From CAZGCA01 sp964524145 (GTDB taxonomy: Bacteria; Hydrogenedentota; CAZGCA01), in NCBI GenBank assembly GCA_964524145.1, contig CAZGCA010000006.1, positions 1 to 64,000 of the forward strand: 64,000 nt of DNA. Direction: 5' to 3'. The notes under the pieces were generated by a model. It saw only the letters and a program-made list of their open reading frames with translations, had not been told where the DNA came from and did not search any database. Shown in pieces: positions 35,737 through 43,856 of the stretch (position 1 is the stretch's first letter; every line of letters begins with the position of its first letter). Both the position numbers and the translations under genes were made by a program.

Positions 35737-35908
35737 CAGAGATGCATCCTCACCACTACGGGGCGATCCGAACAAGCGTGGAACTCACCGACGCAGATCA
35801 ATACCCACCCCTTCTCCGGGAGACAAGCACAGAACCACCGCCACGCTCGCTCCCGCTGCCGCGTGGCTGCAAATAATGGAAGGATATCCTTTTACATAAC
35901 CCAAAATC

Positions 35909-35937
35909 ATTATACTAAAAACTTCCAATTCTGTCAA
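35909..35937 (-). promoter_or_regulatory. Perfect consensus sigma-70 promoter of the pilM operon
   Basis: Minus strand TTGACA (35932-35937), 17-base spacer, TATAAT (35909-35914): both hexamers and spacing are ideal. The leader to the ATG at 35736 is about 165 bases. Strong constitutive expression is expected. Confidence 0.85.
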
Positions 35938-35987
35938 GTAATCCCTCGGCTCGGAGGTTCATGCAACGGCCACTGAACCAGCGCCAA

Positions 35988-37337
35988 TCATGGTGTTTTT
36001 ACGCATCTGAACCCATAGTCGTTCTTTCTTGTGTCAGGCAGGTCGTAGTGGCGATTTGAGCAGCGGACCCGGTACTCGACGGTATTGAACGACCCGCCCC
36101 GCAACACCTTGAATCGCTGGCCGTACACATCCTCGAGCTCCTTGTTCCCAGGATACGGTCCGTACCAATCGGCGATCCATTCCCACACATTTCCAGCCAT
36201 ATCGTAACAGCCGTACGGGCTGCGGCCAGACGGGTACTCGCCAACAGCCATAAGCATGGCCGCCAGGGAGCCCTTGACGTTGCACTTCCCCTTGTCGAAG
36301 CTGTTCCCCCAGGGATACGACCTACCGTCAGTTCCCCGGGCGGCTTTTTCCCACTCCTGCTCGGTGGGAAGGCGTTTGCCGGCCCACTCGGCATACTTCT
36401 CCGCAGCATACCAGTCGACGTTCACGACGGGATGATTGGCGAACTCCGGCGCAAAAACGTGAGACGGATCGAACCTCCGATACCGGGCGTTGGTAACCTC
36501 ATACTTGTCGATGTAGAACGTTTCGAGGTAGACTGTCCGCAAAGGCAGCTCGTCCCTTGAACCTTGAATACAGCCGAATTTAAACTCGCCGGCAGGCACC
36601 CTGAGCATACGGGGAGGCACATCACCCTCATGAAGCTCAAACGAGAGTGCCAGCTTCTGGTTGGGCTCCATTTGAATGTCGCGTTCCTCTCGGGCGTACC
36701 CGCGAGCCTCGACCGCAATCGTGTGCAGGCCCGGGTCGAGCTTGAAGGTGGCCGGAGTCAATAGCCCGCGGCGACGCTCGTCTATGAAAACCTCGGAGCG
36801 CGGTGGATCGCTCTCGACGGTCACCTCCACCGGCAACCCTGTGAGGGTCCCTTTGACGTTGATTGTCTTCCTCCTCTCGATGTTCACTTCGACGAGCTCA
36901 TCCTTATAGTCTTCTGCCTTGAACCTCAGCGTCTGTCTGCCGACCGGGACGCTGCACGCAAACGGAGTTTCTCCAAGCAGCTCCTCGGGTTCGAGAAACA
37001 CCTGCGCACCGGGCGGGTCGCTCTCGACGACCACGTATCCCGAGATCTGCGTGAGCTGAAGATTGATCGCGACTCTCTCCCCAGCACGGATTTCCACACT
37101 TCGTGCCGCCGGACGGTGCCCTTCTTTCTCGCCCCTGACGCTGTACTGTCCGGGCATCAAATCGTCAACTTCCACAGGTGTCTGTCCCACAGCTCGTCCT
37201 GCAAGCGTCACCTCAACGCCGCTCGCAGGCGTCGACGTGATCGAGATCGATCCGGATTCCGGCGGTGGTTTCTTGCATGCTCCGCCGCATACCACGGCCA
37301 CCACGCACACACACACCGCCACCTTCGGCAGCCTCAA
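35988..37337 (-). CDS. Exported PEGA-domain / formylglycine-generating-enzyme-like (SUMF1) protein
   Basis: 449 residues from a TTG start at 37337, chosen because GGGAGGAG lies 8 bases upstream; no ATG is available there. A hydrophobic leader VAVCVCVVAVVCGGAC suggests export, possibly as a lipoprotein, though the lipobox is imperfect. Three PEGA-type beta units follow (about 30-95, 98-165, 170-235; GEKEGHRPAARSVEI, DPPGAQVFLEPEELLGETPF, DPPRSEVFIDERRRGLLTP). The FGE-sulfatase/SUMF1 domain (about 245-449) has MLRVPAGEFKFG, YIDKYEVTNARYRRF, WYAAEKYAEWAGKRLPTEQEWEKAARG, YDMAGNVWEWIADWYG and VLRGGSFN. The copper-binding cysteine pair of true formylglycine enzymes is not evident, so it is more likely a binding or scaffold domain on the cell surface. 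Confidence 0.82.
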   Translation of the reverse strand: MRLPKVAVCVCVVAVVCGGACKKPPPESGSISITSTPASGVEVTLAGRAVGQTPVEVDDLMPGQYSVRGEKEGHRPAARSVEIRAGERVAINLQLTQISGYVVVESDPPGAQVFLEPEELLGETPFACSVPVGRQTLRFKAEDYKDELVEVNIERRKTINVKGTLTGLPVEVTVESDPPRSEVFIDERRRGLLTPATFKLDPGLHTIAVEARGYAREERDIQMEPNQKLALSFELHEGDVPPRMLRVPAGEFKFGCIQGSRDELPLRTVYLETFYIDKYEVTNARYRRFDPSHVFAPEFANHPVVNVDWYAAEKYAEWAGKRLPTEQEWEKAARGTDGRSYPWGNSFDKGKCNVKGSLAAMLMAVGEYPSGRSPYGCYDMAGNVWEWIADWYGPYPGNKELEDVYGQRFKVLRGGSFNTVEYRVRCSNRHYDLPDTRKNDYGFRCVKTP

Positions 37338-37532
37338 GCCTATCTCTCCTCCCAACGCCCAAGGACACCCTTCTCAGGTGCGCTTGCCTTTCCAGTCCAA
37401 GACTGCGGTTACCGTTACCCCTATACCTGATTCCCTTGCCGTTACACCATCATTGTATCAGAGTGCAGGGCCGGTTCGCGAGCCGTTCCTGCAACTTCCG
37501 GACTCTCCATTCCATGCGCTGCACTCTCGCTG

Positions 37533-40500
37533 CTAGTCCGTCTGTTCACGGTAGTACTTCACCGGCTGACGCGTCGCCGGATCGACGTACCCTTGCGGCG
37601 CACCCAACAGTTTCTCGTTTCCGGGGTTCTCTCCTAACGGATCTTCAAAACATGTGCCCTCGGGGGTACGCGGCATCACCGTCCAGGAATACTCGGCCGG
37701 CGTCGGGTCGATCCTGTCGCCCTCGCCGGGATCCCATTTGTTGTTGTCGTTCAAGTCCACGAACTTATCATAAACACCGTTGCCGGTCTCATCGACGAAC
37801 GCCGCCACCGTAAACGTGTAGGTTATGGGGTTCAGCTCGTCACCCGGTTCGGTACGACCGGGAGGAGGAACCGTTCTGTCCTCGAGGTCTTTAAAAGGCA
37901 CAAGCTTCGGCAGGCCCGCGCGGACAATACCGGACTTCTCTCCGTCGTCCCAGGTTCCGTCGTCACGTACCGGATCGGACGTCAGCGTCCAGCGGAACAT
38001 GACTCCCGCCTCGTCGGGCTTCTCCTTGAACGTGAACGTGGCAGAGGATGTGAAGACGGGAGCAGGGTCGGGATACTCGACGCGGTCCGGATGCGTCAGG
38101 ATAACGGTGTCGGGAGCCGGCGACACGACGGACCAATCGTAAACCACCATCTCGCCCAGGTTGCCCGCATAATCCACCGCCGCAAGGAAGAATTGATACC
38201 TCGCGCCAACCTCGATGATCGGCGGTTTAAACGTCACGGGGGAACCGCTCGCGGTCCACGGTACAAGGTCAGGTTGGGGGTTCGGTTGCAGCCGCTCGAG
38301 CTGGTACAGGAACGTGGTGAATGGCTGTTGCGCGACGAACCCCACGTTGCCAAGCGACGGGTCGCCACCGCTGCCGGCCCGAAACGCAAACGATGCAATC
38401 GGGGTTGTCGACGGGTTCGCGGGCCGCGCCACAAACTCGGGCACCGGCGGTTCCGGGTCCCACACCAGGGCTATCGCGCTCGCATCGGGATCGCTCACGT
38501 TGCCTGCACGGTCTCGCGTCACCGGCTGGAGGATCGTTACCCCCTCATCGGACGGCGCGAACGGGAACCCCCAGCCTGAAACAAGGCTGCTGGTAGCCCT
38601 ACCGTCCACCGAAAAACCAACCACATTAGCGTTGACGAACGCTCCGTCCACTAATACCCCAATCACGTCCGGATCATTGAACGCATCAAACCCCGATGCG
38701 TATCCATCAAGCAGGGGGTCAAGCGCTCCGCCAGCCAGGCCAATCTCCAACTTAACGGGCAACCCGGTCCAGCTTCCACTGAAGTCGTACCCGGTGTTGT
38801 AGAAGAACGCGCGCGGGAACCCCTCGAAGCCAAGCAGAGACGGGACATCCGGGACGCCAAGTATGATGTTGAGCACGAGGTTGGCAAGCTGCCAGCCTAA
38901 CGGCTTAAGTACCGTCGCCCCCGCCAATCCGCTTGGCAGAATATCGTTATGCCCGGGACTGACACCGGGCAGCGCCACACCGTATGGGTTTACGTACTGC
39001 CAGGGACCACCCACCAACGGATTCGCTCCCAGCCTCGGCGTCGGCGGGGCCGGCCATACCGGGCCGTTGGTGATGTACGGGTTGGCCGTGTCGATATTCA
39101 CCACCAACGAACAGAGCGGATCGAGCACGTTGCCGTATGTGGCGACAGGCACTTCGACCTCTGCCGTTCCGTTCCAGGTCCAGAACGCCGGATCCGGCTC
39201 GTTGTCGTCGCCGAGTATCCGGTCTGCAAGAATGAACTCGACAGCCTCCCGTCCCGAGTTGAACGGGTACGCCATGTAGACCCTGCTGGGATCGCCGGGC
39301 ACCCGAAACGTGAGCTCCGACGGCACTCCAACGGGCGGATCGATCGTCACCATGAAAAGCACCTCGCCGGGTCCAGCCTCGCGCAGAAACGCTTCCGTCA
39401 CCAAGCCAAGATCGTACACTCTGTCACCCTGCTCGACTCGTACAAGGCACACCCGTATTGGAATGCTACCGATATAGATCTCGTCAGCACCGATATCGAC
39501 ATCGCCGTCGGGATCGGGCCGCCCCTGCCGATCGATGTCGAACTCCGGTGTGAACTCGTCATCGGCGGCAACGTCTTCGCACGGCGACATCTCGTCGAGA
39601 TGGATCGGGTCGGACGGATACCTCAGGAACAGCGGGTGCGCCGATATCGAGCCGGGACCCGGCGCAACACCGTCGTAGTTCGCCCAGAGCTCTGTCGTGC
39701 CGTACGGCCACTTGTTGCCGAAGACGTCGTTGTACCCGAGCGTCGGACTGAACACCCGGGGCGGCGACGTCAGATCGGGGTCGTAGTAGTAGAAGTCCAC
39801 CGGTTCCGACTCGATAACGCTGCCCGGCGGTCCCGGATCGTATCGCAGCACCACCCAGACACGCCGCACCGGTTCGTTTATAGGCAGATCACCTTGGCCG
39901 TGGAAATCCCGGGTGCCGCAGTTTGACGTGCCGCACGGCGGCAGCTCGGGTATCGGCGGCGCAATCACGGCGATCTCGTTCGGCGAGAGTATCTCGACAC
40001 CGTCAACTACTATCTCGCCTCGTCGATCAGCGGGATCAGCCGGATCGTCACTCCCCGGCGGTGGCAGCGGCTCGTTCTCCATCTCGAAGAATATCACCTG
40101 TAACCCGACGTCGCCCGGGAACTCCGATTCGGGAAAGGTAAACCCGCGGCCCCTCAGCCTGATCTCCTCGCCGCCCTCGACGGGGCTGCAGTTCGGTTCG
40201 ACGTCTATCGCGAACGGAGTCGACGGAGCCCCGTCGTCGTAGTAGACTATCGCATCGTCGGCCACGGCATAGTTGCCGCTCGGATCGACCACCACAATAT
40301 CGTACACGCCCGCTTTCCCGTCCGGGGCAGGCGGCGGCCAGAACGCTATCTGGGCCTGCGTTCCCACAATGGGCGTATAGAGTTCCGCCGCTTCGTGACC
40401 GACATACACCACCGTTCCTGACGTGAAGTTCGCTCCCGTGATAACGATCGGGTCAGGAACGCCGTCAGGCGGGAGTACGCTGTCCGGTGTCTCGCCCGAA

Positions 40501-43500
40501 AGAAGCACGGGAACCGGCGGAGGGGGAGGAAAGATCGATGTTATCACGGGCCCGCCACCGCTCGGCAGGTAGGTGAACGGCACGGGATTGCTTGCACCCG
40601 CCGGAAATGCGCCAAAACTTGTTAAGTTGTTGACATACACGTTCACGGTCATAACGGGGGGAGTAGGATCCGGCAGATACGTGAGCACAAGCTCCTCCTC
40701 CGACACGTAGATCACATCCTGCGGACTGTTGGGCCCGGTGCGCGGCAGCGTCTCGAGAGCCACGCCCGGGTTTGCCGGGTCTTCAAATATCACGTCCGCC
40801 GTCCAGTGCAGCTCGCCCGCAGGGTCCGGCATCTGGTACGCTTCGAAGTCGGAACCGAATATGCGGATGTACACATCCCCGCCGAATGGGACTTCGGGCG
40901 CGGTGGGATCGACATGCGTGTCCGGCGACAAGTACCCTATTCGCGGCAAACGAGGGGTGCCCGTGCCGGTCGCGTTCGGTAGGTACTCGAAACCGTCGAG
41001 AATCGTTATTGTATAAACCTCAGCGCCCTGCTCCTTAATTATCTTGATGTCCTGCGTTCCCGGCTGACCTGTTGGTGACGGCGGCGTGGTGAAGCTCAAC
41101 GTGTTGTCGCTTCCGACCGTAAAAGGAACAAGCACCGGCCCTACGAAAACTTGTGAAATGGCTGAGACTCCAGCTAGGAAGAATCCAGTGCCGCTTATGA
41201 TGACGTTTGTTCCGCCAAGCTCGGGACCCGTTTCGTTGGTTACATCCGTAATCGCGAACGGGTCGGCGCCCGGTGGAACAAGGACCCAAAGATCCTGCGA
41301 GATCATGGAGGCGAACTGGTCCGCGTCGCCCAACGGGTCGGGGTTCGGGTTGATAACCGTGACCGGCGGTCGAGACCCGCCCGGGAAGTCTGGAAGTGGA
41401 AGGAGCGTCAATGGATCGGTCAGTATGCGGTCGGGTGTTGCCTCAGCTATCGTCGGCGTGACTATCGCACCGGCCTGACCCTCCAGCTCGACAACGAGCG
41501 GTGCGGCAGCCGGCCGGTGGTCGAACCCGCCGCCAAGAATGGTGAGGGGCTGAGAATCGCCATCAAGAGGATCGTGCGATACCCAGTTTCTGAGCAGCCT
41601 AAGCCCGTTGTCTACATACTCATAGCCGACTTCCTCAATTCGAGGCACCCCGTCGTTGAAGTAGGTTAACGCCTCGGGCAGCCTGTCCGAAGCAAGCTGT
41701 GGTAGCGGAGTCGGCGAAGCACTGCATGCGGTGCAGCCGTCAACAGGATCGGGATTGGTGACGACGAGATCGTAGACGCCGGCTCCACCGTTGGGCGCGG
41801 GCGGCGGGTCGAACCATATCTCAGACGATGATATGGAAGTGACTTGCCGTGCGGGCACGCCTCCAACGGTAACCATAGGCACATTGGGCGTGGTGGCAAA
41901 GTTCGCCCCCTTGATGGTGAATGAGCCGGTAGCGCGGATGCCCCCCGGAGGTTGCGGATCACCGTCCATGGTCACCTTGTTCGGCTCGACGGAATCCACC
42001 TTCGGGAAACCCGGCACGGCACAGTAGCACGGGCGAGGCGGTGACCCTCTCGGATCGGACAAGCCGTTGGGGTTGATCACCTGGACGGGACCGGACGCGC
42101 CCAGCACCGTGACAGCATGTATCTCGTTCTCGGAAACCCATTCCACGCCTACCAACGGCGTCCCGCCTATCGTGACCGTGAGCGGGCCGAACGGTCCGGC
42201 CGCAGCGGCTATCTCGGGCTCGAAGTTCTGCCCGAGTATGACCACGTGCTGGCCGCCCAATAGGGGGCCGACGTCCGGGAGTATCGCATCCACCACCGGC
42301 GTCTGCGCCGGAGGCAGGCCTGCAAACCCGGTCGGCAAATACGTGAACGCATCCGGCAGCGTTATCATCAGCCCGCTCGGAAACATGATGGTGACGTCGT
42401 ACACGCCCGGCTGCGGGTAGCCGTTCGGCCACGAGACAGGCCCGTCGCCCGTCTGCGCAGGCGAGGCGGGCGGAAGCTCGTACTGCCCCAACGCCGCATC
42501 GAAGAGCGCCTCGTTCGTCCCGAACCACACCCGGGTGTCGTTTGCCATATTGGGCCCGATGACCGTAATCCGATACGGGGTCCCCGGCTGGTGACCGATC
42601 ACGGGCCCGAACCGCGGCGTAATACCGATCGAGGACGGGGCAGCCTTTATCCCGACGTCGTCGTGCCAGACCACGATGTTGTTGAACGCTCGCGGGAATC
42701 CGTTGCCCATGAAGTACATTCCGACATTCGGCAGCGCACCGCTCGTGTTGTTCTCCATAATGGTGTTGTTGTAGATGATCGGCGAGCTGCCCTGCGTGCC
42801 CGACCCCGCCGACACGATACCGGCCACGCCGCCGCTCGTGCCAGTGCTCTCATAAGGACCGATATAGTTGTTGGTGATCAGGGGTGCGGGCCGAAGCCCG
42901 CTGTCGTTGTGCATCACCTCGATACCGGCACCGGGCGACCCGGTGACCACACACCCGTTGATCGTCGGCGAGCAGTCAAAGACGGATATCAGCCCGCCTG
43001 CCACCACGAACCCGTCGAACTCGACCCCTGTCGTTGACGGTGAACTGGTGGCCGGTCTGGATGTGGGAACCGACCCCGGCGGGTTGGGCGGCACAACGGT
43101 AAGCGCGGCCTCGAAATCGCAGACTCGAAACTGAACGCTCCCGTTGATAACAATCGCGTTGTCAGTCGAGCCGTCGGGTTCCATCGGTATCTCGGCCGAC
43201 CTGATCGTGAGAGGAAACTCGTCCACCTGTGAGTCGTCCACCCACAGGTCAGGTATCGGAACAGTCAGGTTCTCCGTATACCCGACCGAATCATACTTAA
43301 CATAGACCACCGCCTTCGTTACCACCTCGTTATAGAGGTCCGTGGCAGCCTGGTCTATCGCGCTCTGGATTGTGCTATAGACGGGTGTCGACGCGTTTGG
43401 GTCCACGACGTAGAGCCCTATCTGTGCACAGACGGGGCTCGACACGCACACGACAGCAGCCAGGAGAAGTACGAAGTACGAAGTGCGAAGTACGAACGCG

Positions 43501-43577
43501 GCCGGACCTCGATTGCAGGGGCGATCCGTGCGATCGCCCGGCAAGCGATCCTTCGCTTCTGTACGAACGTGCCTCAT
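37533..43577 (-). CDS. Giant secreted beta-helix protein with an array of IPT/TIG domains
   Basis: 2014 residues from the ATG at 43577. A long basic leader and hydrophobic core (FVLRTSYFVLLLAAVV) end near VCA, with no other start possible nearer the core. Residues about 52-330 form a right-handed beta-helix (TIQSAIDQAATDLYNE, NNTIMENN, NNIVVW). About eight IPT/TIG-like units follow (e.g. PLLGGQHVVILGQNF, GPELGGTNVIISGTGF, DPIVITGANF). The closing block typical of beta-helix domains (GYNDVFGNKW, HLDEMSPCEDV, DIDRQGRPDPDGDVDIGADE) comes only after them, so the TIG array seems inserted in the helix domain. Fn3- or Ig-like regions fill the last 600 residues. Likely surface-exposed; partner unknown. 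It lies downstream of the giant GspK-like gene. Confidence 0.83.
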   Translation of the reverse strand: MRHVRTEAKDRLPGDRTDRPCNRGPAAFVLRTSYFVLLLAAVVCVSSPVCAQIGLYVVDPNASTPVYSTIQSAIDQAATDLYNEVVTKAVVYVKYDSVGYTENLTVPIPDLWVDDSQVDEFPLTIRSAEIPMEPDGSTDNAIVINGSVQFRVCDFEAALTVVPPNPPGSVPTSRPATSSPSTTGVEFDGFVVAGGLISVFDCSPTINGCVVTGSPGAGIEVMHNDSGLRPAPLITNNYIGPYESTGTSGGVAGIVSAGSGTQGSSPIIYNNTIMENNTSGALPNVGMYFMGNGFPRAFNNIVVWHDDVGIKAAPSSIGITPRFGPVIGHQPGTPYRITVIGPNMANDTRVWFGTNEALFDAALGQYELPPASPAQTGDGPVSWPNGYPQPGVYDVTIMFPSGLMITLPDAFTYLPTGFAGLPPAQTPVVDAILPDVGPLLGGQHVVILGQNFEPEIAAAAGPFGPLTVTIGGTPLVGVEWVSENEIHAVTVLGASGPVQVINPNGLSDPRGSPPRPCYCAVPGFPKVDSVEPNKVTMDGDPQPPGGIRATGSFTIKGANFATTPNVPMVTVGGVPARQVTSISSSEIWFDPPPAPNGGAGVYDLVVTNPDPVDGCTACSASPTPLPQLASDRLPEALTYFNDGVPRIEEVGYEYVDNGLRLLRNWVSHDPLDGDSQPLTILGGGFDHRPAAAPLVVELEGQAGAIVTPTIAEATPDRILTDPLTLLPLPDFPGGSRPPVTVINPNPDPLGDADQFASMISQDLWVLVPPGADPFAITDVTNETGPELGGTNVIISGTGFFLAGVSAISQVFVGPVLVPFTVGSDNTLSFTTPPSPTGQPGTQDIKIIKEQGAEVYTITILDGFEYLPNATGTGTPRLPRIGYLSPDTHVDPTAPEVPFGGDVYIRIFGSDFEAYQMPDPAGELHWTADVIFEDPANPGVALETLPRTGPNSPQDVIYVSEEELVLTYLPDPTPPVMTVNVYVNNLTSFGAFPAGASNPVPFTYLPSGGGPVITSIFPPPPPVPVLLSGETPDSVLPPDGVPDPIVITGANFTSGTVVYVGHEAAELYTPIVGTQAQIAFWPPPAPDGKAGVYDIVVVDPSGNYAVADDAIVYYDDGAPSTPFAIDVEPNCSPVEGGEEIRLRGRGFTFPESEFPGDVGLQVIFFEMENEPLPPPGSDDPADPADRRGEIVVDGVEILSPNEIAVIAPPIPELPPCGTSNCGTRDFHGQGDLPINEPVRRVWVVLRYDPGPPGSVIESEPVDFYYYDPDLTSPPRVFSPTLGYNDVFGNKWPYGTTELWANYDGVAPGPGSISAHPLFLRYPSDPIHLDEMSPCEDVAADDEFTPEFDIDRQGRPDPDGDVDIGADEIYIGSIPIRVCLVRVEQGDRVYDLGLVTEAFLREAGPGEVLFMVTIDPPVGVPSELTFRVPGDPSRVYMAYPFNSGREAVEFILADRILGDDNEPDPAFWTWNGTAEVEVPVATYGNVLDPLCSLVVNIDTANPYITNGPVWPAPPTPRLGANPLVGGPWQYVNPYGVALPGVSPGHNDILPSGLAGATVLKPLGWQLANLVLNIILGVPDVPSLLGFEGFPRAFFYNTGYDFSGSWTGLPVKLEIGLAGGALDPLLDGYASGFDAFNDPDVIGVLVDGAFVNANVVGFSVDGRATSSLVSGWGFPFAPSDEGVTILQPVTRDRAGNVSDPDASAIALVWDPEPPVPEFVARPANPSTTPIASFAFRAGSGGDPSLGNVGFVAQQPFTTFLYQLERLQPNPQPDLVPWTASGSPVTFKPPIIEVGARYQFFLAAVDYAGNLGEMVVYDWSVVSPAPDTVILTHPDRVEYPDPAPVFTSSATFTFKEKPDEAGVMFRWTLTSDPVRDDGTWDDGEKSGIVRAGLPKLVPFKDLEDRTVPPPGRTEPGDELNPITYTFTVAAFVDETGNGVYDKFVDLNDNNKWDPGEGDRIDPTPAEYSWTVMPRTPEGTCFEDPLGENPGNEKLLGAPQGYVDPATRQPVKYYREQTD
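43466..43540. repeat. Dispersed-type repeats inside the leader-coding region of the TIG protein
   Basis: Two elements lie side by side: GAAGTACGAAGTACGAAGTG and its continuation (43466-43496), coding FVLRTSYFVL on the minus strand, and a hairpin GGGCGATC-cgtgc-GATCGCCC (43519-43539), coding part of RLPGDRTDRP. Both look like mobile short repeats rather than protein-selected sequence. Confidence 0.65.
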
Positions 43578-43660
43578 CCGCTCAGTTCCCACTTCCCCAT
43601 TCTCACTTCTCAATTCTGAATTCACAATTCCCCGTCTACCGTCTACCGTCTACCGTCTAC

Positions 43661-43853
43661 CACTTCGCTCTTCCCACTTCCCCATTCTGAATTCGTAATT
43701 CACAATTCTGAATTCCCACTTCCCCGTCTACCGTATACCGTCTACCGTCTACCACTTCCCACTTCGCTCTTCCCACTTCCCCATTCTGAATTCGTAATTC
43801 ACAATTCTGAATTCCCACTTCCCCGTCTACCGTATACCGTCTACCGTCTACCA
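43661..43853. repeat. Two perfect 94-base copies (99-base period) of a composite repeat
   Basis: Copy A 43661-43754 and copy B 43760-43853 are identical. Each holds CTTCCCACTTCCCCATTC, an AATTC-rich palindromic part (GAATTCGTAATTCACAATTC) and several GTCTACC units. A diverged partial copy lies at 43579-43660, reaching the start of the TIG gene. The frame open through it on the minus strand (43657-43860) is only the translated repeat. Confidence 0.9.
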
Positions 43854-43856
43854 ACA

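Noticed and set aside
43579..43853. A CRISPR array, because of regularly spaced repeats
   Set aside because: The units are tandem and contiguous with no unique spacers of constant length, and no cas genes are present.
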